Source of the DNA: Burkholderiales bacterium
GTDB lineage: Bacteria > Pseudomonadota > Gammaproteobacteria > Burkholderiales > Ga0077523
Length of the DNA: 64,000 nucleotides
Assembly (NCBI GenBank): GCA_022843925.1
Contig: JALHMS010000001.1
Location: forward strand, 12,378 to 76,377
Direction: 5' to 3'
Both the position numbers and the translations under genes were made by a program. Within the stretch, counting starts at the first letter, position 1, and each line of letters opens with the position of its first letter. The notes below the pieces were generated by a model. That model had not been told where the DNA came from. It saw only the letters and a list, made by a program, of their open reading frames with translations, and ran no database searches. Of this stretch, positions 9,012 through 18,208 are shown piece by piece.

Positions 9012-9725
9012 TTGAACGACATGCACGACACCGGCAACGAGACCGGACCGATCGACGCTCCAACGGGCGCCCTGCCGGTCGTGCCCGAGCTGTCGCTGCT
9101 CATGGTGCATCTCCTGAAGGGCGTGCTGTATCGCGACGACGACGAGCGCCTCTGGGCGGGTCTGCTGCGACTGCAGGCGCGGGTGCGTGAACAGGCGGCG
9201 GTGTTGCTGCTCGATCTCGTGCTGGACGAAGCCGAAGGCTATGCCTTCCTCAGGAGCCGCCCGGACCCCGACGATGCCGAAGGCGCGCCGCGCATGCCGC
9301 GCCTCGTCGCGCGCCGGCAGCTTTCCTACGCCGTGAGCCTGATGCTCGCGCTGCTTCGCAAGCGCATGGCCGAGTTCGACGCCGGCGGCGGTGACACCCG
9401 GCTCGTGCTCTCGCGCGAGGACATCGCCGATCTGATGCGGGTCTTCCTCCCCGACGGGTCGAACGAGGCCCGACTCGTCGACCAGGTGGACGCGACCCTC
9501 TCCAAGGTGGTCGAACTGGGTTTCCTGCGCCGACTCGAACCGTCTGCGGGCAGCGGTCAGGCATCGGGATCGAACAAGGCGAAGCACAAGGGGCACTACG
9601 AGGTGAGGCGCATCCTCCGGGCGTTCGTCGATGCGCAGTGGCTTGCGGAGTTCGACGCGCGGCTCGAGACCTATCGCACTGCGCTCGCTGCATCGGAATC
9701 GACGAAGGGGGCTGCCGATGCGTGA
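9012..9725 (+). CDS. jetB: JetB, Wadjet type I KITE subunit (DUF4194)
   Basis: This 237-residue protein is the MukE-like winged-helix (KITE) subunit that binds the JetA kleisin in the condensin-like JetABC complex. It contains the DUF4194 pattern. There is a helical N-terminal half ([20 protein letters not shown]) and a central [23 protein letters not shown]-type stretch. A winged-helix end follows, with [17 protein letters not shown] and then [15 protein letters not shown]. The TTG at 9012 has GAGG eight bases upstream. An ATG at 9021 would lie too far from it. The last eight bases overlap jetC, implying coupled translation. Confidence 0.92.
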   Translation: MNDMHDTGNETGPIDAPTGALPVVPELSLLMVHLLKGVLYRDDDERLWAGLLRLQARVREQAAVLLLDLVLDEAEGYAFLRSRPDPDDAEGAPRMPRLVARRQLSYAVSLMLALLRKRMAEFDAGGGDTRLVLSREDIADLMRVFLPDGSNEARLVDQVDATLSKVVELGFLRRLEPSAGSGQASGSNKAKHKGHYEVRRILRAFVDAQWLAEFDARLETYRTALAASESTKGAADA

Positions 9726-12700
9726 ATCGGCGACGCTCGGCCTGGACTTCGTGGCGGACGACAGCCGGGTCGGCTTTCGATTGCAGCGCCTGGAAGTGCT
9801 CAACTGGGGGACGTTCGACAAGCGCGTCTGGCGCTACGAACTCGACGGTCGCAACGGCCTGCTCACGGGCGACATCGGATCGGGCAAGTCCACGCTGGTC
9901 GATGCCATCACGACGCTGCTGGTGCCGGCCCACCGGGTGGCCTACAACCGCGCGGCCGGCGCCGACGCGCGTGAGCGCAGCCTGCGGTCGTACGTGCTCG
10001 GCCACTACAAGAGCGAGCGGAACGAGGTGACGGGCAGCGCCCGGCCCGTGGCGCTCCGCGATCCGTCCAGCTACTCGGTGATCCTCGGGGTGTTCCGCAA
10101 CGAGGGCTACGACCAGTCGGTGACGCTGGCCCAGGTGTTCTGGGCCAAGGACCCGCAGGGCCAGCCCGCGCGTCTGTTCGTGGCGTCCGACCGCTTGATG
10201 TCCATCGCCGGGGACTTCACCGGGTTCGGGTCCGACATCACTGCGCTCCGCAAGAAGCTGCGCGCCGCGGGCTGCGAGTTGTTCGACAGCTTCCCGGCCT
10301 ACGGCGCCTGGTTCCGCCGGCGCTTCGGCATCGAGCACGAGCAGGCCCTCGAACTGTTCCACCAGACGGTCTCGATGAAGTCGGTCGGCAATCTCACCGA
10401 CTTCGTGCGCAGCCACATGCTGGAGCCGTTCGACGTGGGCAGCCGCATCGAGGCGCTGATCCGCCACTTCGACGATCTCGATCGCGCCCACCAGGCCGTG
10501 CTGAAGGCGAAGCGGCAGGTCGAGCTGCTCACGCCGCTGGTGGAGGATGGTCATCGCCACGCGGGGCTGGTCGCCGAGATCCAGGGCTGGCGCGACGGGC
10601 GGGAAGCGCTGCGGTCGTACTTCGCGGGTCTCAAGGGCGATCTGCTCGATCGGCGTCTCACCTTGCTGGCCGAAGAGGCGACCCGGCTCGACGCGCAGAT
10701 CGCGCGTGCAACCGTGCAGCGCGATGCCGACCGTGCGGTCGTGGCCGATCTGGAGCGCGCGCTGCGCGACAACGGTGGTGATCGCCTCGAACAGCTGGCC
10801 GCCGAGATTCATCGCAAGGAGATCGAGAAGGCGGATCGCCAGCAGAAGGCCGAGCGCCACGCGGCCCTGCTCGCGCGCATCGACGAAGCGGCGCCGGCCG
10901 ACGAAGTCGCCTTTCTCGCGCAGCAACGGACCATCGCCGACCGCGCCGAGTCGCTGCGCAGCCGCGTTGCCGACCTGTCGAACCGCGAACGCGAGGAGGA
11001 CTTCGCGTTCCGCAAGGGGCGGGAGGAGCACGCCGCGCTGTCCGAGGAGATCGCGAGTCTCGAACGCCGCAAGTCCAACATCGACGCCGCCCAGGTCCGC
11101 ATCCGCGACGCGCTCTGTGCCGCGCTCGGCATCGGCGAGGACGAACTGCCCTTCGCGGGCGAGCTGATCCAGGTGCGCGAGGACGAGCGCGACTGGGAGG
11201 GCGCCGCCGAGCGCCTGCTGCGCGGATTCGGTCTCGCGCTGCTGGTGCCGGACGCGCACTACAAGGCCGTCGCGGAATGGGTCGATGGCCGGCACCTCGG
11301 TGCCCGCCTCGTGTACTTCCACGTGCGGCCGAGGAAGGGTGCCCACGACGCCAGCCTGCATCCGCAGTCGCTCGTGAGGAAGCTCGTCGTCAAGCCGGAC
11401 TCGGCGCACGCCGAGTGGGTGGAGCAGGAGCTGCGGCATCGTTTCGATGTGGCGTGCTGCGAGACGGCCGAGCAGTTCCGCCGCGAGACCCGCGCGATCA
11501 CGCGGGCCGGACAGATCAAGGACCCCTCGGGGCGCCACGAGAAGGACGACCGCAGCCGCATCGACGATCGCGGGCGCTACGTGCTCGGCTGGAGCAACGT
11601 CGACAAGCTGCGCGCGTTGCGCGACCAGCGGAAGAACCTCGAGGCGCGGTTGGCGGTGCAGGGACAGCGCATCGAGGAGGCCAGACAGGCGCGCAAGGAA
11701 CTCGAAGGCCGGCTGGAGACGCTCGCCCGACTGGAGGAATTCACGCGCTTCGCGGACATCGACTGGCGGCGTCAGGCACTGGAGATCGCCGCGCTCACCG
11801 AGGAGCGTGCGCGCCTGGAAGCCGCCTCCGACACGCTGCAGGAACTGGGGCGGCAGTTGGTCGCGGCAAGCGAACGCCTGACCGCGACCGAGGCCGGGCT
11901 GACCGAATCGCTCGGCAGGCGCGGCGAGGTGAAGAGCAAGCGGGAAACAGCCGAGGAACTGCGGGCCCAGGCGCGGGCGACGGGTGACGCCATGCCGCTG
12001 GACGCGTCCTGGACGAAGCGCCTGGACGGCTGGCGCACCGAGGCGCTCGGCGAGCATCAGTTGTCGGTCGAGTCGTGCGACAACCGCGAGCAGGACGTGC
12101 GCAAGTGGCTGCAGGACCGCATCGACGCGGCGGATCACCGCCTGTCTCGCCTGACCGAGCGCATCGTCAAGGCGATGAGCAACTTCAAGGAGGCGTTCAA
12201 GGCCGAGACCGTCGAGATGGATGCGAGCCTCGCGGCGATGGGCGAGTACGAGCGGATGCTCACCGGGTTGAAGGGCGATGATCTCCCGCGATTCGAGGCG
12301 CGCTTCAAGGAGCTGCTCAACGTCAACACCATCAACGAGATCGCCAACTTCAATGCCCAGCTCGCGCGCGAGCGGGACACGATCAAGGAGCGCGTCGAGT
12401 TCATCAACCGCTCGCTCCGGAGCATCGACTACAACCCGGGGCGCTTCATCAAGCTGGTCGCGCAGCCGAGCCCCGATGCCGAGATCCGCGACTTCCAGCA
12501 GGACCTCCGGGCGTGCACCGAGGGCGCCGTCTCGGGGACGCCGGACGAGCTTTACTCGGAGACCAAGTTCCTCCAGGTGAAGGCGATCATCGACCGATTC
12601 CGGGGCCGCGAGGGCCAGTCGGAGTTCGATCGGCGCTGGACGGCCAAGGTGAGCGACGTGCGCAACTGGTTCCTGTTCTCGGCGAGCGAGCGCTGGCGCG

Positions 12701-13095
12701 AGGACGGCGCCGAGCACGAGCACTATTCCGACTCGGGCGGCAAGTCGGGCGGGCAGAAGGAGAAGCTCGCCTACACCGTGCTGGCTGCGAGCCTGGCCTA
12801 CCAGTTCGGGTTGGAATGGGGTGCCGTGCGATCCCGCTCGTTCCGCTTCGTGGTGATCGACGAAGCGTTCGGACGCGGTTCGGACGAGTCGGCGCAGTAC
12901 GGGCTGCGGCTCTTCCGGCAGCTGGGCCTGCAACTGCTCATCGTGACCCCGCTGCAGAAGATCCACATCATCGAGCCGTTCGTTTCGAGCGTGGGCTTCG
13001 TGCACAACGAGGGCGGCCAGGACTCGCGGCTGCGCTGCCTCACGATCGAGGAGTATCGGGCGCAGAAGGCTGCCGGAGACGGCGCAGCGCCATGA
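9718..13095 (+). CDS. jetC: JetC, Wadjet SMC-like ATPase
   Basis: This 1125-residue SMC/MukB-like ATPase is the DNA-extruding motor of Wadjet. The Walker A motif GDIGSGKST is at residues 51-59. Two long coiled-coil segments (about 270-480 and 640-870) flank a hinge-like middle domain. The signature [11 protein letters not shown] lies near residue 1006 and Walker [12 protein letters not shown] near 1043. All ATP-binding motifs are intact. The ATG at 9718 has AAGGGGG six bases upstream and overlaps the end of jetB by eight bases. An in-frame start upstream would add a basic tail with no family counterpart. The stop overlaps the jetD start (ATGA). Confidence 0.95.
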   Translation: MRESATLGLDFVADDSRVGFRLQRLEVLNWGTFDKRVWRYELDGRNGLLTGDIGSGKSTLVDAITTLLVPAHRVAYNRAAGADARERSLRSYVLGHYKSERNEVTGSARPVALRDPSSYSVILGVFRNEGYDQSVTLAQVFWAKDPQGQPARLFVASDRLMSIAGDFTGFGSDITALRKKLRAAGCELFDSFPAYGAWFRRRFGIEHEQALELFHQTVSMKSVGNLTDFVRSHMLEPFDVGSRIEALIRHFDDLDRAHQAVLKAKRQVELLTPLVEDGHRHAGLVAEIQGWRDGREALRSYFAGLKGDLLDRRLTLLAEEATRLDAQIARATVQRDADRAVVADLERALRDNGGDRLEQLAAEIHRKEIEKADRQQKAERHAALLARIDEAAPADEVAFLAQQRTIADRAESLRSRVADLSNREREEDFAFRKGREEHAALSEEIASLERRKSNIDAAQVRIRDALCAALGIGEDELPFAGELIQVREDERDWEGAAERLLRGFGLALLVPDAHYKAVAEWVDGRHLGARLVYFHVRPRKGAHDASLHPQSLVRKLVVKPDSAHAEWVEQELRHRFDVACCETAEQFRRETRAITRAGQIKDPSGRHEKDDRSRIDDRGRYVLGWSNVDKLRALRDQRKNLEARLAVQGQRIEEARQARKELEGRLETLARLEEFTRFADIDWRRQALEIAALTEERARLEAASDTLQELGRQLVAASERLTATEAGLTESLGRRGEVKSKRETAEELRAQARATGDAMPLDASWTKRLDGWRTEALGEHQLSVESCDNREQDVRKWLQDRIDAADHRLSRLTERIVKAMSNFKEAFKAETVEMDASLAAMGEYERMLTGLKGDDLPRFEARFKELLNVNTINEIANFNAQLARERDTIKERVEFINRSLRSIDYNPGRFIKLVAQPSPDAEIRDFQQDLRACTEGAVSGTPDELYSETKFLQVKAIIDRFRGREGQSEFDRRWTAKVSDVRNWFLFSASERWREDGAEHEHYSDSGGKSGGQKEKLAYTVLAASLAYQFGLEWGAVRSRSFRFVVIDEAFGRGSDESAQYGLRLFRQLGLQLLIVTPLQKIHIIEPFVSSVGFVHNEGGQDSRLRCLTIEEYRAQKAAGDGAAP

Positions 13096-14321
13096 GCTGG
13101 ACCACGCCGGCGGCGCTGCGGGCCCAGGTCCAGCGCGCGTGGGATCGCGGCGAACTGCTGCGCGCGGCGGTCTCGGAGGCCGCGATCTGGCCGATGCGCC
13201 TCGGATTGAAGGCCCCGGGCGCCGCCGACGTGTCGGACCGCTTCGAGGCGGTACGTGAATGGGTGCGTACCGTGGCCGAAACGCCGCACGTACGGATCGA
13301 GTGGCGCGACTGGAATCATCGGGTCCAGGGCGCGCAGCGGCTGCCGGCGGTCGTGTGGGTCGACTCGCTGCAGGACGCGCTGGCCCTGATCGGGCAGACG
13401 CGGCAGGCGCAGCGCTTCCAGGCGCTATGGAAACTGACCGCCGGGGCCCAGCCGACGCTGCTCGCGTGGCTGTCGCGCCGCCCGAACCAGGCCCTGGAGC
13501 TGGCAGACCGGTGGGAGCGACTGCTGGCCGTCGTGGCTTGGTTGCAGACCCATCCCAGGCCGAACGTGTATATGAGGCAGGTCGACGCACCGGGCGTCCA
13601 CAGCAAGTTCATCGAGGCCCACCGAGGCGTCCTGATCGAACTGCTGGACCTAGCGCTGCCGCCCGAGGCGGTCGACCCGCTCGCGACTGGCGCGGCGCAG
13701 TTCGCGCGCCGCTACGGGTTCCTGGACAAGCCGAACCGGATCCGATTCCGGATGCTGGACGCGGCACTCCCCGGCCTGCCCGGTTGCCAAGGGCTGGCCG
13801 ACGTCACCCTCGACGCGACCAGCTTCGCATCGCTCGCACTGCCCGTCGAGCGCGTGTTCATCACCGAGAACGAGACCAACTTCCTCGCGTTCCCGGCGGC
13901 CGCGCGCGCCATCGTCGTCTTCGGCGCCGGCTACGGCTGGGAAGCGCTGGCGCAGGCGCGCTGGCTGCAGCGGTGCCATCTGCACTACTGGGGCGACATC
14001 GACACCCATGGCTTCGCCATCCTGGCCCAGTTGCGGGGTCACTTCCCGCATGCGACGTCGTTCCTCATGGACCGCGGGACGCTGCTCGCCCACCGCGCGT
14101 TCTGGGGCGAGGAACCGGAACCCGCGACGCACGATCTGCAGGGACTGACGGCGGAGGAGGCCAGCCTCTACGACGATCTTCGAAGCGATCGCATCCAGCC
14201 CGGACTCCGCCTGGAGCAGGAGCGCATCGGCTACGGCTGGTTGATGGACCAACTGCGCCATCGCGATGCGTCGATGGAAGTCGATCCGCGGCGAGGGGTC
14301 GCGACGCGGACCGTGTGGTAA
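13092..14321 (+). CDS. jetD: JetD, Wadjet nuclease (DUF3322 + Toprim-like DUF2220)
   Basis: This 409-residue protein is the nuclease of Wadjet, related to topoisomerase VI A subunits. It cleaves circular DNA after loop extrusion by JetABC. Residues 1-190 form the DUF3322 part ([24 protein letters not shown]-like winged helix). The C-terminal DUF2220 half carries Toprim-type acidic motifs: the conserved Glu of [13 protein letters not shown] and the Asp pair of [10 protein letters not shown]. Both are intact, so the enzyme should be active. The start codon overlaps the jetC stop by four bases. It is the last core gene; 120 bp separate it from the next open frame. Confidence 0.95.
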   Translation: MSWTTPAALRAQVQRAWDRGELLRAAVSEAAIWPMRLGLKAPGAADVSDRFEAVREWVRTVAETPHVRIEWRDWNHRVQGAQRLPAVVWVDSLQDALALIGQTRQAQRFQALWKLTAGAQPTLLAWLSRRPNQALELADRWERLLAVVAWLQTHPRPNVYMRQVDAPGVHSKFIEAHRGVLIELLDLALPPEAVDPLATGAAQFARRYGFLDKPNRIRFRMLDAALPGLPGCQGLADVTLDATSFASLALPVERVFITENETNFLAFPAAARAIVVFGAGYGWEALAQARWLQRCHLHYWGDIDTHGFAILAQLRGHFPHATSFLMDRGTLLAHRAFWGEEPEPATHDLQGLTAEEASLYDDLRSDRIQPGLRLEQERIGYGWLMDQLRHRDASMEVDPRRGVATRTVW

Positions 14322-14441
14322 CCTGCCCCATCCTTCAGCGCGCGGCCGTCCGGGGTGATGCCGGGGGCCGATCCAGTCCCCGAGTTCCGCGCCACTGACG
14401 CTGTCCGCCGACGCATTTCCCGCAGTCCACACACAAGCACA

Positions 14442-15539
14442 ATGGCAGACGACGAGTACCTCGAATCCGACGACGACTACGGTTGCCGGCAGACACTCCG
14501 CGTGACGGGGTCCGCCGAAGATGTGGCCCACTTCCGCAAGGAGCTCGAGGAGAGCGAACGCTGGGGCAACGAGCTCGACTGGTTCCTCAAATTCGGTGAC
14601 TTCGATCCGGTGCCCGATCCCCTCTTCGCCGACTCGGCCCGCACGATGGGCAGGCTCTGCGCCTACCTCCGCGAACGCTGGGGCGACTACGCCGATTCCA
14701 GCCATCCCGTGCTGGTCGTCGCCGAAGGCGAAGGCACCGTCGCCTACGAGTTCTATACCAGCCGCACGCCGCTGCTCGGCCTCGCCCGGATGATGTCCGG
14801 CGAGTACCGGACGCTGCGCTTCACCCTCGAGTACGCGTATCCGGACGGCAGCGGCTACGACGGTCACTGCGCCTACGAGAAGGGCGAGATGGCCGATGGT
14901 CTCGAAGAGACCTACGAGTACATGGCCCACTCGGACTTCGAGGAGTTCGCCGGATTCGATTTCTCCGAGGGCCGGCTCACGGTCGTATCGCCGGGGCGGA
15001 CCTCGGACACCGTGATCCCCGACCTGAAGCCCGGCCGCTGGGATCTCTCGTTCGCCGTCGAGACCGCGTTGAAGTGGGGTCAGGCGGCGGTGAGTTTCCT
15101 CGTCCTGCACCACGAGGCCTACACCTGCGACGTGGAGTCCTACAAGGGCATGGACTCCTTCGTGATCCCCGTGACCTTCGAGCGCACGGAACTCGGCGAA
15201 CCGGCCCGTCCCGTCGTCGTCGGGTTCGTGGACGAATCCCAGGCCGGGTCGGTGCCCGACTTCCAGAAGGCGATCCAGGGCACCGAGCACCAGTCGCGGC
15301 GCATCCTGCTCGCGGCCGGCGGGTTCGTGATGGAACTCGCGCGCTGCGATCGCCTGGCCGATCCGCACTGGCACATCGACCAGCTGAAGCTGCGCTGCTA
15401 TCGGGACGCCTCCAGGAAGGTCATCGCGATCGTCTTCGACACGGCCGCGGATGCCTCCCACAAGCCGTCGCACCCGCCGCAGCCGCGCGTGAAGGGCGGC
15501 AAGGTGTACCTCTTCCCCGACTCCAAGACGCGGCACTGA
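14442..15539 (+). CDS. Uncharacterised protein with YubB/Api92-like N-terminal domain
   Basis: This is an acidic 365-residue protein of unknown function. The N-terminal part has a pattern reminiscent of the ferredoxin-like YubB/Api92 (DUF1281) fold. TLRVTGSAEDVAHFRKEL is followed by a long strand-rich stretch ending in RFTLEYAYPDGSGYDGHCAY. Such domains are common on plasmids and phages. This match is by pattern only. The C-terminal half (about 190-365) is not recognised and holds two Cys. The ATG at 14442 begins MADDEYLESDDDYG. An upstream ATG at 14355 would add 29 residues with no ribosome site. It lies 120 bp after jetD on the same strand and converges with the TPR gene. It may be a passenger or accessory of the Wadjet island. 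Confidence 0.7.
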   Translation: MADDEYLESDDDYGCRQTLRVTGSAEDVAHFRKELEESERWGNELDWFLKFGDFDPVPDPLFADSARTMGRLCAYLRERWGDYADSSHPVLVVAEGEGTVAYEFYTSRTPLLGLARMMSGEYRTLRFTLEYAYPDGSGYDGHCAYEKGEMADGLEETYEYMAHSDFEEFAGFDFSEGRLTVVSPGRTSDTVIPDLKPGRWDLSFAVETALKWGQAAVSFLVLHHEAYTCDVESYKGMDSFVIPVTFERTELGEPARPVVVGFVDESQAGSVPDFQKAIQGTEHQSRRILLAAGGFVMELARCDRLADPHWHIDQLKLRCYRDASRKVIAIVFDTAADASHKPSHPPQPRVKGGKVYLFPDSKTRH

Positions 15540-15558
15540 CCGATCGGTCGTATGCCGG

Positions 15559-15885
15559 TCAGTCCGGCGGGCCTGTCCTCGACAGGCGCTTCAGGAACAC
15601 TCCCATCTCGCGGGCGGCCTGCTGGTCGCCCCGCGCGGTGGCGACGGTGACGCCCTGCTCCCAAGCGGCCATCGCCCCGGTCCGGTCGCCCGCAGCTTCG
15701 CGGGCCTTGCCCAGCGCTTTCCAGGCGGCCGAGTAGTCGGGGTCCTGGGCGACTGCGTGCTCGAGGTGGGCTGAGGCCGCTGCGGCATCGCCAGCCCGCA
15801 GGTGCTCGCTGCCCAGGCTGAAACGCAGCATCGGACTGTCCTTGCCGGCGGCGAGCATCCGCTCCAGGGCTTCCAGTGCGGCCAT
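15559..15885 (-). CDS. Small TPR-repeat protein
   Basis: This 108-residue protein is built of two to three tetratricopeptide repeats. One reads LRAGDAAAASAHLEHAVAQD plus a YSAAWKALGKAREAAGD-type partner helix pair. Such proteins are protein-interaction scaffolds, and no specific partner can be named. The ATG at 15885 has GGGAGA upstream. It lies 16 bp behind kup on the same strand, so it is probably cotranscribed, as often seen in related genomes. Its end faces the 14442 gene. Confidence 0.85.
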   Translation of the reverse strand: MAALEALERMLAAGKDSPMLRFSLGSEHLRAGDAAAASAHLEHAVAQDPDYSAAWKALGKAREAAGDRTGAMAAWEQGVTVATARGDQQAAREMGVFLKRLSRTGPPD

Positions 15886-15901
15886 CAGAGTCTCCCTCTC
15901 C

Positions 15902-17845
15902 CTAGATCTCGATCTGCGTGCCCAGCTCCACCACGCGATTCGTCGGGATCTGGAAGAAGTCGGTGGCGCTCGCCGCATTGCGGGACAGGGCGGCGAAGAG
16001 CTTCTCGCGCCAGAGCGCCATGCCCGGCTCACCCGTGGGCACGATGGTCTGCCGCGACAGGAAGAACGACGTCTCCATCATGCTGAAGGTCATGCCCAGC
16101 TTGTTCGGGAGCTGGAGTGCGACGGGGAGGTTGGGTTCGTCCTTGAAGCCGTAGCGCACCGTCATCCGGTAGAACGCGCTGCCCAGTTCGTCGATCTCGA
16201 TGCGCTGCGCCTCGGCGACGTAGGGAACGTCCTCGGTCGTCACCGTGAGCAGCACGACGCGCTCGTGCAGCACCTTGTTGTGGTTCAGGTTGTGGAGCAG
16301 CGCATGGGGCACGCCCTCGCGTCCCGCCGTGAGAAAGATCGCCGTGCCTTCGACCCGGGCGGGAGGATGCGCGGCGATGGATTGCAGGAAGGGTTCGATC
16401 GGGATCGCGCCGGGCTTCAGCCGCGAGAAGAGGATCGCCCGGCCCTGCCGCCAGGTCGCGATGAGCGTGAAGATCGCGATCGCGATCACCACGGGGAACC
16501 AGCCACCCTGCAGCAGCTTCACCGAGTTCGCCCCGAAGAACGCGAGGTCCACCGCCAGGAAACCGCCCGCCACGAGCCCCGCCAGCGCGGTGTTCCACTT
16601 CCAGAGGCGCGTGAAGACGAAGTACAGCAGCACGGAGTCGATGGCCATCGTCCCCGTCACCGCGATACCGTAGGCCGAGGCGAGGGCGGACGACGACTTG
16701 AACCCGAGCACGAGCGCGACCACCGCGGCGAACAGGGCCCAGTTGATCCACGGCATGTAGACCTGCCCCATCTCGCGCTCGGACGTGTGGTGCACGGCGA
16801 GGCGGGGACAGTAGCCGAGCTGGATCGCCTGGCGGGTGAGGGAATAGGCCCCCGAGATGACGGCCTGGGACGCGATCACCGTGGCCATCGTCGCCAGGCC
16901 CACCATCGGGAGGGTCGCCCACGAAGGGACCATACGGAAGAACGGATGGGCGATGGCCGTGGGGTCCCGCAGCAGGAGCGCGCCCTGCCCGAAGTAGTTG
17001 AGCACGAGGGCGGGCAGCACGAACACCAGCCAGGCGAGCCGGATCGGCTTCTTGCCGAAGTGGCCCATGTCGGCGTAGAGCGCTTCCGCGCCGGTCACGG
17101 CGAGGATGACCGTGCCGAGCGTCAGGAACCCCGGCATCCGGTTGTCCACGAAGAACCCGACCGCGTAGGCGGGGTTGAAGGCGAGCAGCACGTGCGGGTT
17201 CGCCGCGATCTGGATCACGCCGAGCGTCGCGAGGACCAGGAACCAGATGGCCGTGATCGGCCCGAACAGCGCGCCGACGGTGCCTGTGCCCTTCGACTGG
17301 ACGATGAAGAGGCCGGCGATCACGACCAGCGTGATGGGGATGATGTAGGGCTCGAACACCGGCGTGACCACGTTGAGCCCCTCCACCGCGGAGAGCACCG
17401 AAATCGCAGGCGTGATCATGCTGTCGCCGTAGAAGAGTGCGGCGCCGAACATGCCCATCGCGGTGATCCACCAGCGGCTGCGCGACCCGCGTTGCGTGGT
17501 GCCGACCACCAGCGCCATCAAGGCCATGATCCCGCCCTCGCCCCGGTTGTCGGCACGCATCACGAAGGTGACGTACTTCAGCGTGACGATGATCACCAGC
17601 GACCAGAACACCAGCGAGAGGACGCCGAGCACGTTGTCGTGCGTGAGCCCCACGGCATGATGGCCGCTGAAGGCCTCCTTCATCGCATAGAGGGGGCTCG
17701 TGCCGATGTCACCGAACACGACCCCGACGGCCCCCAGGGCGAGGGTGTAGAGGCCGGTGTGCTCGTGGCCGCGCGGGGGCTCGGCGTTGTCGGCCGGTGG
17801 CGGCGACGCGGGCTCGGGAGGGGAGGCTTCGGGTGTATCTGTCAT
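15902..17845 (-). CDS. kup: Kup, low-affinity potassium uptake protein
   Basis: This 647-residue inner-membrane K+:H+ symporter belongs to the KUP/HAK family. The family signature GDIGTSPLY is at residues 45-53, preceded by a proline-rich cytoplasmic tail. About twelve membrane segments fill residues 33-470. The C-terminal soluble domain includes the phrase VPHALLHNLNHNKVLHERVV. Length is normal for proteobacterial Kup. The ATG at 17845 lies in a GC-rich leader without a clear Shine-Dalgarno. It is divergent from recG, with about 360 bp between them. Confidence 0.95.
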   Translation of the reverse strand: MTDTPEASPPEPASPPPADNAEPPRGHEHTGLYTLALGAVGVVFGDIGTSPLYAMKEAFSGHHAVGLTHDNVLGVLSLVFWSLVIIVTLKYVTFVMRADNRGEGGIMALMALVVGTTQRGSRSRWWITAMGMFGAALFYGDSMITPAISVLSAVEGLNVVTPVFEPYIIPITLVVIAGLFIVQSKGTGTVGALFGPITAIWFLVLATLGVIQIAANPHVLLAFNPAYAVGFFVDNRMPGFLTLGTVILAVTGAEALYADMGHFGKKPIRLAWLVFVLPALVLNYFGQGALLLRDPTAIAHPFFRMVPSWATLPMVGLATMATVIASQAVISGAYSLTRQAIQLGYCPRLAVHHTSEREMGQVYMPWINWALFAAVVALVLGFKSSSALASAYGIAVTGTMAIDSVLLYFVFTRLWKWNTALAGLVAGGFLAVDLAFFGANSVKLLQGGWFPVVIAIAIFTLIATWRQGRAILFSRLKPGAIPIEPFLQSIAAHPPARVEGTAIFLTAGREGVPHALLHNLNHNKVLHERVVLLTVTTEDVPYVAEAQRIEIDELGSAFYRMTVRYGFKDEPNLPVALQLPNKLGMTFSMMETSFFLSRQTIVPTGEPGMALWREKLFAALSRNAASATDFFQIPTNRVVELGTQIEI

Positions 17846-18142
17846 CGCGCTGACGGCAGGTCAGGAAGGGTGGTGGCAGTCGCGCAGGGCGGGGGGGCCG
17901 CAGAAGGACCCGTGCCCGGGATCGCGGTGTCCAGGCCCCCCGGGACCGGGGCGGCGCGGCATGCTGAGGGGGTTTCCGTCGGGATCATCGCAGAGGCTGG
18001 CTCACGCTCCCTCTCCAGGAACGTCGGCCCGGTCGGCACTGTCCGGCCACGTCGCCCCTGAAAAGCAGGCGCGGATCGTAGCACGGGGTCGCGCGGCATG
18101 ATGCGCTGCGGCAATGCCTCGGGCGAGGCCCTTTTCCGCGCG

Positions 18143-18171
18143 TTGAGAGGGGCCCTCTTTGCGCATACCAT
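18143..18171 (+). promoter_or_regulatory. Candidate sigma-70 promoter of recG
   Basis: TTGAGA (18143-18148) and TACCAT (18166-18171) are separated by exactly 17 bp, with 5/6 and 4/6 matches. Transcription would start near 18178. This is downstream of the ATG at 18098 and so argues for a recG start at GTG 18209 or 18233. The remaining kup-recG spacer (17846-18142) shows nothing recognisable. Confidence 0.5.
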
Positions 18172-18208
18172 CCGTCGCTCTCCACCCCCGGCCCGCCCCA
18201 CGTCTCCC

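Noticed and set aside
7487-9103. A 538-codon minus-strand frame opposite jetA
   Set aside because: Its Arg/Ala/Gly/Val/Leu composition is typical of antisense frames, and jetA matches DUF3375 on the plus strand.
9250-13590. A 1446-codon minus-strand frame opposite jetB-jetD
   Set aside because: It is an antisense shadow of high-GC coding sequence. The plus strand carries intact SMC motifs and coupled overlaps.
15842-18061. A 739-codon plus-strand frame opposite kup
   Set aside because: It is rich in His, Arg, Asp and Glu antisense sequence. kup is complete on the minus strand.
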